Below are positions 36,473 to 44,499 of a stretch of DNA of 64,000 bases, in pieces. Where the stretch lies: contig NZ_JACBZJ010000001.1 of assembly GCF_013409305.1 (NCBI RefSeq), forward strand, positions 3,906,001 to 3,970,000, in the 5' to 3' direction. Source of the stretch: Cellulomonas soli. Lineage in GTDB: Bacteria > Actinomycetota > Actinomycetes > Actinomycetales > Cellulomonadaceae. The notes below the pieces were generated by a model. It saw only the letters and a program-made list of their open reading frames with translations. It ran no database searches and was not told the DNA's origin. The position numbers and the translations under genes were made by a program. How positions within the stretch are numbered: position 1 is the stretch's first letter; each line of letters starts with the position of its first letter.

Positions 36473-37609
36473 TCAGCTCAGGCTGGCACCGGCCGTCGCG
36501 CCGAGCTCGGCCACGGTGTGCGCGGCGTAGCCGTGCGCGTGCGCCACGGGTGCGTTGAACAGGGCACCGGCGTGCGTGGTCAGGCCGCCGGCCAGGGCGG
36601 GGTCGGCCAGCACGGCCTGCTTCCACCCCTGGTCCGCCAACGCCGACAGGTACGGCAGCGTCGCGTTGGTCAGGGCGCGCGTGGACGTCACGGGCACGGC
36701 GCCGGGCATGTTGGCGACGCAGTAGAAGACGGACTCGTGGACCTTGAAGGTCGGGGCGTCGTGCGTCGTGGCGCGGGTGGACTCGAAGCAGCCACCCTGG
36801 TCGACGGCCACGTCCACGAGCACCGAGCCCGGGCGCATGGTGGCCACCAGGTCGTCGGTGACCAGGCGAGGGGCGCGCGCACCGGGCACCAGCACGGCGC
36901 CGATGACGAGGTCGGCGTCGAGCAGCTCGCGCTCGAGCACCCATGCGCTCGAGGCGAGCGTGCGCACCCGGCCACCGAAGGCCGCGTCGATCTCGCGCAG
37001 CCGCGGCACGGACAGGTCGAGGACGGTGACGTCAGCGCGCATGCCCACGGCGATCTCGGTGGCGTGCCTGCCCACGACACCACCGCCGAGCACGAGGACC
37101 TTGGCCGGTGCGGTGCCGGGCACGCCGCCGAGCAGCACGCCCTCGCCGCCCTCGTTGGTCATGAGGTGGTAGGCACCGACCTGCGGGGCGAGCCGGCCGG
37201 CGACCTCGCTCATCGGGGCGAGCAGGGGCAGCGAGCCGTCGGCGAGCTGCACCGTCTCGTAGGCGATCGAGGTGGTGCCGGCGGACAGCAGGGCGTCCGT
37301 GCCGGGCTTGTCGGCCGCGAGGTGCAGGTAGGTGAACAGCAGGAGGTCCTCGCGCAGGTGCCGGTACTCGGAGGCGATCGGCTCCTTGACCTTGCACACG
37401 AGGTCGGCCTCGCCCCAGACCCGGTCGACGTCGGCGACCAGGTCGGCCCCCGCGGCGGCGTACTGGTCGTCGGGGATGCCTGCGCCGACGCCGGCGCCGG
37501 ACTGCACGACGACCTGGTGGCCCGCGCGGACGAGCTGCTGGACGCCCGCAGGCGTCACGGCGACGCGGTATTCGCGGTTCTTGACCTCACGGGGGACGGC
37601 GATCCTCAT
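36473..37609 (-). CDS. ald: Alanine dehydrogenase
   Basis: A 378-residue enzyme interconverting L-alanine and pyruvate plus ammonia with NAD. MRIAVPREVKNREYRVAVTP contains the pyruvate-binding Arg, KVKEP the catalytic Lys and YLHLAA the catalytic His; the Rossmann motif is VLGGGVVGRHA. VDVAVDQGGCFE is the conserved family block. The ATG at 37609 has GGAG nine bases upstream. The divergent Lrp/AsnC gene is almost certainly its regulator (AldR type). Confidence 0.96.
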   Translation of the reverse strand: MRIAVPREVKNREYRVAVTPAGVQQLVRAGHQVVVQSGAGVGAGIPDDQYAAAGADLVADVDRVWGEADLVCKVKEPIASEYRHLREDLLLFTYLHLAADKPGTDALLSAGTTSIAYETVQLADGSLPLLAPMSEVAGRLAPQVGAYHLMTNEGGEGVLLGGVPGTAPAKVLVLGGGVVGRHATEIAVGMRADVTVLDLSVPRLREIDAAFGGRVRTLASSAWVLERELLDADLVIGAVLVPGARAPRLVTDDLVATMRPGSVLVDVAVDQGGCFESTRATTHDAPTFKVHESVFYCVANMPGAVPVTSTRALTNATLPYLSALADQGWKQAVLADPALAGGLTTHAGALFNAPVAHAHGYAAHTVAELGATAGASLS

Positions 37610-37714
37610 GGGGGGTGCTCCGGGGGTGCGGGCCGCCGCAGCGGCTGTGGTCTACGTCACGTCCCAGTGTGAACTTCGTGTGTTGCGAGTGGATGACGAC
37701 TGATGTTCCTTCGG

Positions 37715-37720
37715 TATCGT
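37715..37720 (+). promoter_or_regulatory. -10 (TATCGT) of the leaderless Lrp-type regulator
   Basis: Six bases separate the hexamer from ATG 37727. This supports 37727 over the earlier in-frame ATG at 37703, which would lie upstream of the transcript start. Confidence 0.45.
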
Positions 37721-37726
37721 CGGTCC

Positions 37727-38287
37727 ATGTCGCCACAATCTTCGAAAGGCCCAGGTCCGGGCGCGGGCCCGCGACGAACCTCCTTCGCCGACGCCACCGC
37801 GGCGAACCCGGTCGCTCCGACCAGACCCCTGGTGCTCGACGCGATCGACCGTCAGATCCTCAGCGAGCTGGAGCGCGACGGGCGGATCTCCAACAAGGAC
37901 CTCGCGGCCGCGGCCGGCATCGCCCCCTCGACGTGCCACGCCCGGGTGCGTGCGCTGCTCGACGCCGGGGTGCTGAGGGGCTTCCACGCCGTCATCGACC
38001 CCGAGGCGGTCGGACGCGGGCTGCAGGCCATCATCGCCGTGCGCCTGCAGGCGGCCGCCCGCGCCCGCCTGGCCGAGTTCGCACGCCGGATCGCCGACCG
38101 GCCCGAGGTGCGTGACGTCTACATGCTCGGGGGCTCGGAGGACGTGCTCGTGCACGTGGCCGTCCGTGACGCCCCGGCCCTGCGCGCGTTCGTCGTCGAG
38201 CACCTGAGCACCCGGCCCGAGGTCGCCCACACCCAGACGAGCATCGTCTTCGAGCACCTGCACGCACCGACGACCGCCTCGCGGTGA
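37727..38287 (+). CDS. Lrp/AsnC-family regulator, likely AldR
   Basis: A 186-residue regulator. After a disordered leader of about 40 residues comes the winged helix-turn-helix (LDAIDRQILSELERDGRISNKDLAAAAGIAPSTCHARV, about residues 40-80), then a RAM ligand-binding domain (about 95-175; VRDVYMLGGSEDVLVHV). The divergent position next to ald matches mycobacterial AldR, which switches ald in response to alanine. Binding sites should lie in 37610-37726. Confidence 0.9.
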   Translation: MSPQSSKGPGPGAGPRRTSFADATAANPVAPTRPLVLDAIDRQILSELERDGRISNKDLAAAAGIAPSTCHARVRALLDAGVLRGFHAVIDPEAVGRGLQAIIAVRLQAAARARLAEFARRIADRPEVRDVYMLGGSEDVLVHVAVRDAPALRAFVVEHLSTRPEVAHTQTSIVFEHLHAPTTASR

Positions 38288-38320
38288 ACCACGGCGCCGC
38301 ACAGGTCCCGGGGACGACGA

Positions 38321-38350
38321 AGGCCCCGTACCCGGCAGGGCACGGGGCCT
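38321..38350. terminator. Bidirectional hairpin between the regulator and PASTA genes
   Basis: Perfect 9-bp arms AGGCCCCGT (38321-38329) and ACGGGGCCT (38342-38350) with a 12-nt loop, between convergent genes. Confidence 0.75.
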
Positions 38351-38385
38351 GAGCGTTCGCCAGGCGACGAGGTCAGACGACCAGG

Positions 38386-38754
38386 TCAGGAGGCCGGGTC
38401 GGTGGTCATCCGGACCTGGAGCGTGACGGTCGTGCCGGCGTCGACGGTGCCCGTCTCGGGGTCCTGCGAGACGACGACCCACGTGGTCGGGTCGTCGATC
38501 GCACGGCCCTGGCCGGAGACGTCGACGGCCTCGACGGTCAGACCGGACGCCTCGAGCGTCTCCTGCGCGGTGACGAGCAGCAGGTTGGTCTGCGAGGTGA
38601 CCTCGACCTGGCCGTCGGGGACGGACTCGGTCGTTGCGGTGGTCGCGGCCGGGGTCGTCTCCTCGGCGGAGTCGGACCCGGAGTCCGAGCACCCTGCGAG
38701 GAGCGCGGCGGCGAACGCCACGATCACACCGGAACGGACGATGGACTGCTTCAT
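38386..38754 (-). CDS. Lipoprotein with a single PASTA-like domain
   Basis: A 122-residue secreted lipoprotein. The signal peptide ends in a lipobox (AALLAGC, Cys at about 23). A Ser/Thr/Glu-rich linker leads to one PASTA-like domain (about residues 55-120; LLVTAQETLEASGL, VVSQDPETGTVDAGTTVTLQV). PASTA domains normally occur in tandem on PknB-type kinases and penicillin-binding proteins; a lone copy on a small lipoprotein may bind muropeptides. ATG at 38754 has GGAGGG upstream. Its long upstream region is rich in palindromes. Confidence 0.85.
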   Translation of the reverse strand: MKQSIVRSGVIVAFAAALLAGCSDSGSDSAEETTPAATTATTESVPDGQVEVTSQTNLLLVTAQETLEASGLTVEAVDVSGQGRAIDDPTTWVVVSQDPETGTVDAGTTVTLQVRMTTDPAS

Positions 38755-39069
38755 GATTGCCCTCCTGGGCGGGTCGAGCGTGGATCCCGCCCTCCCATGG
38801 GTGCACGGGAGGGCAGCGGAAATCGCGCGCACCCGGTCGGGGTGGGCACGACGACGAGACCGACCATCGGTCGGCTCGGGGCCCCCTGCCCCTCCACCGT
38901 ACGTGGCGGGCAGGCGTCGGTCCGACCCAATTTCGGACCACGGCACAAATGGTCATGAGTCGAAGATCACAGACACGACGTCCTGCCTGGTCGCGGGGGA
39001 CGTGGGTCCCGCATGCGCTGAGGGGACCCAGGAGTCTCCCAGAAGCCGCCGTTACGCTCGCCCAGCAGC
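38755..39069. other. 315-bp divergent intergenic region with three inverted repeats
   Basis: No gene is seen. Inverted repeats are GCCCTCCC/GGGAGGGC (38789-38796 with 38807-38814), CCGACC/GGTCGG (38860-38865 with 38869-38874), and GGTCCGA/TCGGACC (38919-38925 with 38933-38939). The first lies in the probable leader of the PASTA gene; the others could be operators. TACGCT at 39053-39058 is a possible -10 for the hydrolase. Confidence 0.6.
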
Positions 39070-39768
39070 GTGGCACCGGAGCCACCCCCGCCCGACGAGG
39101 AGACCATCATCCGCCGACCGATCGTGCTCGTGCACGGCACGCGCACCTCGTCCGCGATCTGGCAGCGCCAGGTCGACGCGCTCACGCGCTCCGGGCACCC
39201 GACCGTCGCGCTCGACCTGCCGGGGCACGGCGCCCGTGCGGACGAGCGCTTCACGTGGGACGGCGCGATGACCGCGATCGACGACGCGGTGGCCTCGTGC
39301 GCGACGCCTCCCCTGCTGGTCGGTCTCTCGCTCGGCGGTTACGCCGCCCTGGGCTACGCCGGGGAGCACCAGAGCAAGCTCGCCGGTGTCGTGCTCGCCG
39401 GGTGCTCGACCGAGCTGCGCGGCAAGCCGTTGGGCGCCTACCGGCACGCCTCGCACCACGTGACCCGCTGGCTGCACCTCGGCGGTGGCACGTGGCACGT
39501 CGTCACCGACATGCTCGCGGCCCTGGCCGGGTACTCCCCCTTGGCTGACCTGCGACGGCTGCAGCTGCCGGTGTGGATCGTCAACGGCTCGCGCGACCCG
39601 CTGCGGATGGACGAGCGCCGCTACCGCGGGGTGCTGCCCGACCTGCGGCTGCACGTCGTGCGCGGTGCGGGGCACGACGTGAACAGCCACGCGCCGGTGG
39701 CCTTCAACCGGGTGCTGCTCGACGCGATGCACCACCTGCGCCGCGGCGAGGCCGGCCTGCTCGTCTGA
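39070..39768 (+). CDS. Alpha/beta hydrolase
   Basis: A 232-residue alpha/beta-fold hydrolase. The oxyanion segment is VLVHGTRTSS, the nucleophile elbow is LVGLSLGGYAAL with the catalytic Ser, the acid is in IVNGSRDPLRMD, and the His is in VRGAGHDVN. No signal peptide. The substrate is unknown; similar proteins are esterases or lactonases. Eleven bases separate TACGCT from the GTG start, and there is no Shine-Dalgarno sequence. Confidence 0.88.
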   Translation: MAPEPPPPDEETIIRRPIVLVHGTRTSSAIWQRQVDALTRSGHPTVALDLPGHGARADERFTWDGAMTAIDDAVASCATPPLLVGLSLGGYAALGYAGEHQSKLAGVVLAGCSTELRGKPLGAYRHASHHVTRWLHLGGGTWHVVTDMLAALAGYSPLADLRRLQLPVWIVNGSRDPLRMDERRYRGVLPDLRLHVVRGAGHDVNSHAPVAFNRVLLDAMHHLRRGEAGLLV

Positions 39769-39830
39769 CCGTCCGCCTCAACCCCCGCCGACTGCGGTCC
39801 CCGCGACGTCCCGCGGAGGCAGGGCAGGCG

Positions 39831-40277
39831 TCAGCCGTCGAGCGACGGATCGTGCGCCGCACCGTGCAGGGCCGATGGTTCGACGGAGGACGCCAGGCCG
39901 TCGGCAGGCTCCTCGTCACCCGGACCGCGTGCGAGCACGTGCGCCTGCAACCCGTCCGGCAGAGGCGCGACACCCGGCCCGCCGGCGACGAGCCAGCGTT
40001 CGAGGACCTCGGTCGCCTCGTCCCCGGCGAGCCGTTCGAACCACACCGGTGCGGCGCCGGCCTCACGCCCCGGACGCGCGGGGCGCGCGACCACCACGTC
40101 GCCGCGCTCGCACTCGTCGAGGCAGTCGACGAACGTCAGGCGGGCGACGCCGGCTCGTCCGAGGCACTCCAGACGCTCGCGCTGCCCCCCGGGGAGGGTG
40201 TCGGCGTCACCGAGGGTCTCCCCTGAGCACAGCGCGCACGCGGTCAGCCCTGGTCGGGCGGTCATCGGGTCCGTCAC
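39831..40277 (-). CDS. Thioredoxin-like ferredoxin/DUF1636-like metal-binding protein
   Basis: A 148-residue protein with cysteines at about residues 14, 17, 38, 52 and 56. The CALC and DCLDEC pairs resemble the [2Fe-2S] or metal-binding site of thioredoxin-fold ferredoxins and DUF1636 proteins (CxxC ... CLxxC followed by a hydrophobic strand, GDVVVARP). The last 45 residues are low complexity. The GTG at 40277 is six bases after TATCCT, so it is probably leaderless; an ATG lies 12 bases further in. A C/G-tract palindrome overlaps this promoter. Function unknown; a redox or metal-trafficking role is inferred. Confidence 0.65.
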   Translation of the reverse strand: MTDPMTARPGLTACALCSGETLGDADTLPGGQRERLECLGRAGVARLTFVDCLDECERGDVVVARPARPGREAGAAPVWFERLAGDEATEVLERWLVAGGPGVAPLPDGLQAHVLARGPGDEEPADGLASSVEPSALHGAAHDPSLDG

Positions 40278-40283
40278 GCGACA

Positions 40284-40302
40284 AGGATACCCCCGGGGGG
40301 TA
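40284..40302 (-). promoter_or_regulatory. -10 (TATCCT) and C/G-tract palindromic operator
   Basis: On the minus strand TATCCT (40284-40289) is six bases before the GTG. It overlaps the near-palindrome TA-C5-G6-TA at 40288-40302. Such TACCCC...GGGGTA sites resemble operators of CsoR/RcnR-type (DUF156) metal or sulfide sensors (comparison from memory). No such regulator gene is in the window. Confidence 0.45.
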
Positions 40303-40332
40303 ACGCGCCGGTCCCGTGACCCGAGGAGCACG

Positions 40333-40373
40333 ACGGGCCCACCCCGCACCCGGTGGGGTGGGGACGGGCCCGT
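40333..40373 (-). terminator. Hairpin downstream of the MFS gene
   Basis: Outer arms ACGGGCCC (40333-40340) and GGGCCCGT (40366-40373) enclose an inner ACCCC/GGGGT stem (40341-40345 with 40355-40359). It lies 43 bases after the MFS stop and upstream of the ferredoxin-like gene. Confidence 0.6.
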
Positions 40374-40415
40374 CGGTGGCCGACCCGAGGCGCGCCGAGC
40401 CCGGGTCTGCCGCGG

Positions 40416-41945
40416 TCAGTGCGCGAGGACCGGAGCCTCCTCGACCACCGAGGCGGGCCGCACCGTCGAGGCGACGAGCGCGGTCCGGGCCGCACGGGTG
40501 CGGAACAGCGTGACCGTGACCACGGCGCCGAGCAGGAAGATCACCGCCGACCAGGTGTACGCGGTGGAGAAGCTGTGCAACGCAGCCTGGGCCAGCACCT
40601 CCGGGGTCGCCGGCGCATGGTCGGTGACGTAGCGGGTCGCCGCGGTCGCCGCGAGCGTGTTGAGCAGCGCGGTGCCGATCGCCCCACCGACCTGCTGGCT
40701 CGTCGAGACCGTGGCCGAGGCCGCACCGGCGTGCCGGGGCTCCACGCCGAGCGTGGCGATCTGGAACGAGGCAGGCATGATCGAGGCCATCCCCATCCCG
40801 AGGGCGACCAGTCCCGGCACGACACGGCCGTAGCCGGAGTCGACCTGCAGGGTCGTGAACCACAGCAGCGCGGACGCCGCGAGCAGCATGCCGATCGGGA
40901 CGAGCAGCTTGGGGCCGAACCGCGGCACCAGGAAGTTCGTCTGGAGCTGCGCCGTGATGATCATCGCGACGACCATCGGCATGAAGGCGGCACCGGTCTG
41001 CATCGGGGTGTAGTCGAGGGTCGTCTGCAGGTAGTACGTGAGGAAGAGGAACACCCCGAACACGCCCGACCCGGCGACGAGGATCGCCAGGAACGCCCCG
41101 CCACGGTCGCGGTCGAGGATGACGGCGAGCGGGAGGACGGGTGCGGACGAGGTGCGCTGGCGCACCACGAACCCGGCGAGCAGCACGACGCTGGCGACCA
41201 GGGGCCCCCAGGTGGAGAGCGAGTCCCAGCCCTTCGGCTCGGCCTGCGAGAACCCGTACACCAGGGCGAACAGCCCGGCCGACCCGAGCAGCACGCCGAC
41301 GACGTCGAGCCGTCCGTGCCCGGTGCGACCGCCGCGCGGCAGCAGGACGAGGCCGGCGGCGAACGCGATCACGGCGATGACGACGTTGACGTAGAGGTTC
41401 CAGCGCCAGTCGAGGTACTCGGTCAGGTAGCCGCCGAGCAGCAGGCCGATGGCCCCACCCATGCCGGCGATCGCCCCGAAGACGCCGAACGCGCGCCCGC
41501 GCTCCTTGGGCTGGGTGAACGTCGTGGTGAGCACGGACAGGGCGGCCGGGGCGAGCATGGCCCCGAACACGCCCTGCAGCGCGCGGGCGCCGACGAGCTG
41601 CCCGAACGTCTGGGACGCGCCGCCGAGGCCCGAGGCGACCGCAAAGCCGACCAGGCCGAGCAGGAACATCCGTCGACGGCCGAACAGGTCGGCCAGGCGC
41701 CCGCCGAGCAGCAGCAGGCTGCCGAACGCGAGGGCGTAGGCCGTGACCACCCACTGGCGGTCGTTGTCGCTGAAGCCGAGGTCCGCCTGGGCGGAGGGCA
41801 GGGCGATGTTCACGATGGTCGCGTCGAGCACGACCATGAGCTGGGCGAGGGCGACGGTCGCCAGGACGAACCAGCGTCGGCGGGGGTGGTCGGCGCGGTC
41901 GAGCGCCGCGGGTGCACCGGTGGGTGCGGGTGTGCTGGACGACAT
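40416..41945 (-). CDS. DHA2-type MFS efflux transporter
   Basis: A 509-residue transporter with about 14 membrane segments. Characteristic motifs are LDATIVNIALP (motif D1 of the 14-TM drug/H+ antiporters), GGRLADLFGRRR (motif A), RALQGVFGAMLAPAAL (motif B) and GPLIGGxL-like IGLLLGGYLTEYLDWRW (motif C). It probably exports hydrophobic drugs. The divergent TetR gene and the palindromes between them point to repression relieved by a substrate. Confidence 0.92.
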   Translation of the reverse strand: MSSSTPAPTGAPAALDRADHPRRRWFVLATVALAQLMVVLDATIVNIALPSAQADLGFSDNDRQWVVTAYALAFGSLLLLGGRLADLFGRRRMFLLGLVGFAVASGLGGASQTFGQLVGARALQGVFGAMLAPAALSVLTTTFTQPKERGRAFGVFGAIAGMGGAIGLLLGGYLTEYLDWRWNLYVNVVIAVIAFAAGLVLLPRGGRTGHGRLDVVGVLLGSAGLFALVYGFSQAEPKGWDSLSTWGPLVASVVLLAGFVVRQRTSSAPVLPLAVILDRDRGGAFLAILVAGSGVFGVFLFLTYYLQTTLDYTPMQTGAAFMPMVVAMIITAQLQTNFLVPRFGPKLLVPIGMLLAASALLWFTTLQVDSGYGRVVPGLVALGMGMASIMPASFQIATLGVEPRHAGAASATVSTSQQVGGAIGTALLNTLAATAATRYVTDHAPATPEVLAQAALHSFSTAYTWSAVIFLLGAVVTVTLFRTRAARTALVASTVRPASVVEEAPVLAH

Positions 41946-41992
41946 GGGTGTGCTCCGGGGGACGTCGTGGTCGGTACCCCGACGCTAATACA

Positions 41993-42013
41993 GAACTGGC
42001 CGGTTCCGGAACC
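41993..42013. promoter_or_regulatory. Overlapping palindromic operators between MFS and TetR genes
   Basis: GAAC-N6-GTTC (41993-42006) overlaps the perfect 12-bp palindrome GGTTCCGGAACC (42002-42013), giving three alternating GAAC/GTTC half-sites. TATTAG on the minus strand (41986-41991) is a candidate -10 for the MFS gene directly beside it. Likely TetR binding site. Confidence 0.6.
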
Positions 42014-42082
42014 CCCCGGTCTCGTATTTGCTCCAGCACGCCCCGTGCCCGACAATGGGGGCCCGACGAGAGGAGCGCGACG

Positions 42083-42763
42083 ATGAGCGCGCAGGAGCGC
42101 CCGGCCGAGCTCACCGCGGAGCGACCCGTGCCTCGACCCGCGGCACGACCCGCGGCACGGCCCGGCCGACGCCGTGACGAGGCCAAGGACGACGCGATCC
42201 TCGCCGCCACGCTCGAGCTGCTCGCCGAACGCGGGTACGACGGCATGACCATGGACGCGGTCGCCGACCGCGCCGGCGCCGGCAAGGCCACGGTCTACCG
42301 CCGGTGGCCCTCCAAGGTGCGGCTGGCCGCCGACGCCCTCGTGTGCAACCGCAGCGCGAGGCTGAGCATCGACGACGTCCCCGACACCGGCTCGTTGCGC
42401 GGCGACCTCGCCGCCATGCGCCGGCTCGCCACCCGGGTGAACAACGCCAACGACGACGCGCTGACCGGCGTCTGGTCGATCGTGCAGGACGACCCCGAGG
42501 TCGCCGCGATCTTCCGCGAGCAGTTCGTCAAGTCCAAGGTCGGGCTCATGCGCGCCGTCCTCGAGCGCGCGCAGGCGCGCGGTGAGGTCCCCGCCGGACG
42601 TGACCTGGAGATGATCGCCATGGTCGGGCCGGCGCTGCTCTCGTACCACAAGCTGGCCAACGGCGGCTCGCTCGAGGAGGGGTTCGTCGAGCGCATGATC
42701 GACGAGGTCATCGTCCCGCTGGCCACCTGCGCCCCCGTACCGGAACCCGCCGGGTCCCGCTAG
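42083..42763 (+). CDS. TetR-family repressor
   Basis: A 226-residue regulator. An Arg/Pro/Ala-rich leader of about 30 residues precedes the helix-turn-helix (AILAATLELLAERGYDGMTMDAVADRAGAGKATVYRRWPSK, about residues 38-80). A ligand domain follows (about 95-215). GAGAGGAG precedes the ATG at 42083. Divergent from the DHA2 exporter, which it most likely represses. Confidence 0.92.
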   Translation: MSAQERPAELTAERPVPRPAARPAARPGRRRDEAKDDAILAATLELLAERGYDGMTMDAVADRAGAGKATVYRRWPSKVRLAADALVCNRSARLSIDDVPDTGSLRGDLAAMRRLATRVNNANDDALTGVWSIVQDDPEVAAIFREQFVKSKVGLMRAVLERAQARGEVPAGRDLEMIAMVGPALLSYHKLANGGSLEEGFVERMIDEVIVPLATCAPVPEPAGSR

Positions 42764-42808
42764 CGACCGGCGGACCCGCTGCGGGGATCACGATCACAGG
42801 CTCCCCCG

Positions 42809-44194
42809 TCAGCGCGTCAGGTCGGCCGCCAGCTGGGCGAAGGCGTCGATGAACACGTCGCAGTCCGCGATCGTGTGCTGGACCGACAGCGTCCACTCCT
42901 CCTCGCGCCCGGGGGTCATGAACACGCCGCGGTTCATGTTGTACAGCCAGGCCAGGTCGGCCAGCTCGCCGTCCTGGTACTTCTTGAACGACTCGTAGTC
43001 GACGATCTTCTCCGGGGCGAACGTCACGCAGCCCTTGGAGGCGACGCCCACGGCGTAGCCCGGCAGGCCGAACTCCTCGATGACGGCCTGGCAGCCGGTC
43101 ACCATGTGCTCGTTGAGGGCGTCGAGGTGGGCGTAGGCCTCGGGCGTGAGGACCTTCTCGAGGCTCGCCCGCGCGGCCGCGACGCCGAGCGGGTTCCCGT
43201 TGTAGGTCCCCACCTGGTAGACCTTCCCGCTCTCGACGGCCTCGAAGACCTCCTCGGTGCCGCCGATGGCGCCCAGCGGCAGACCGCCACCGAGCGCCTT
43301 GGCGAGCGTGACCATGTCCGGGGTCACGCCGAACCGCTCGGTCGCGCCGCCCGCCGCGATGCACAGGCCGGTCTTGACCTCGTCGAAGATCAGCACGATG
43401 CCGTGCCGCCGCGTGATCTCGCGCACGGCCTCCAGGTACCCGGGCTCGGGCAGCACGATGCCGAGGTTCATCATGGCGGCCTCCATGATGACCGCGGCCG
43501 GCTTGCGACCCTCGGCGATGAGCCGCTCGATGCGACGTTCCATGGCCGGGGCGTCGTTGAACGGCACCGGGATCGTCATGTCGACCGACGACTGCGGGAT
43601 CCCCGCGCCGTACGGCAGCGAAGCGAGGTCGTCCCGGTCGCCGATCTCCCCGTACGGGACGCCGATGGAGACCATCACGTAGTCGTGGTGGCCGTGGTAC
43701 GAGCCGAAGACCTTGACGATCGTGTCCCGGCCCGTCAGGGCGCGGGCGATCCGGATCGCGTCCATCGTCGCCTCGGACCCGGAGTTGACGTACCGCCAGC
43801 GCGGCAGCCCCCACCGCCGCTTGAGCTCCTCGCCGACCACGACGGCATCCTCGGTCGGCGCCGCGAAGTGCGTGCCGCGCGTGATCCGGGCCGTGACCGC
43901 CTCGGTGATCGCCGGGTGGGCGTGACCCTGCACCATCGAGCCGAACCCGTTGTGGAAGTCGACCATCCGGTTGCCGTCGACGTCCCACACCGCCGAGCCC
44001 TCGCCGCGCTCGAGGTAGATCGGCCACGGGTCGCGCACCTGGTACGACGAGGCCACACCTCCCGACAGCGTCTGGCGGGCCCGCGCGTAGAGGGCGGCCG
44101 ACGCCGGGGTGCGCTCGTCGAGCCGCGCGGACTCGCGTGCGGTCAGCTCGGCGATCCGGGTGCGGTCGAGGACGACCGGGGTGCGGGTGGGCAT
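42809..44194 (-). CDS. Class III aminotransferase (glutamate-1-semialdehyde mutase-like)
   Basis: A 461-residue PLP enzyme. YVNSGSEATMDAIRIAR and FGSYHGHHDY bind the cofactor phosphate, LIFDEVKTG has the PLP-ring Asp, and TLAKALGGGLPLGAIGG the Schiff-base Lys. It resembles glutamate-1-semialdehyde aminomutase but is longer at the C terminus and no haem genes are nearby, so an amino-acid or amine transaminase is more likely than HemL. The ATG at 44194 has AAGGAG seven bases upstream; an earlier ATG lacks this. Confidence 0.85.
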   Translation of the reverse strand: MPTRTPVVLDRTRIAELTARESARLDERTPASAALYARARQTLSGGVASSYQVRDPWPIYLERGEGSAVWDVDGNRMVDFHNGFGSMVQGHAHPAITEAVTARITRGTHFAAPTEDAVVVGEELKRRWGLPRWRYVNSGSEATMDAIRIARALTGRDTIVKVFGSYHGHHDYVMVSIGVPYGEIGDRDDLASLPYGAGIPQSSVDMTIPVPFNDAPAMERRIERLIAEGRKPAAVIMEAAMMNLGIVLPEPGYLEAVREITRRHGIVLIFDEVKTGLCIAAGGATERFGVTPDMVTLAKALGGGLPLGAIGGTEEVFEAVESGKVYQVGTYNGNPLGVAAARASLEKVLTPEAYAHLDALNEHMVTGCQAVIEEFGLPGYAVGVASKGCVTFAPEKIVDYESFKKYQDGELADLAWLYNMNRGVFMTPGREEEWTLSVQHTIADCDVFIDAFAQLAADLTR

Positions 44195-44499
44195 CGGGGG
44201 CTCCTTCATCTGGCTGCGAGCCCTCATGATGGCATCCCGACGTCGGGTTGGACAGCCTTCGACGAGTGATTACCTCCGTCATATGCCCGTAACGCCGATG
44301 AAATCGCGCCTCTGACGCGCGCGGGCCACGAAATCCGCAGCCGCCCGGTCGGCGTCGACCTCCCGGGTGCACCGGCACGCGATTCACCCGTAGCGGGCAT
44401 GCGTCTCACCCGGTCCGCCGGCTCACCGGAGCACCCGCACGGTCGATGGGTCGGTCGACCCCGCACCCCGGGGCGCACGACCTGAAGGCGGGAGCGGAC
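44195..44499. other. 305-bp divergent intergenic region with a 12-bp palindrome
   Basis: No gene is seen. CCCGACGTCGGG at 44236-44247 is a perfect palindrome 42 bases upstream of the aminotransferase start and is a good operator candidate. The stretch 44260-44335 is visibly less GC-rich than its surroundings, as expected for promoters. GGAG at 44491-44494 is the glycosyltransferase ribosome binding site. Confidence 0.5.

Noticed and set aside
42809..44194. hemL (glutamate-1-semialdehyde aminomutase)
   Set aside because: The overall fold fits but no haem genes are near and the C-terminal region differs; a general class III aminotransferase call is safer.
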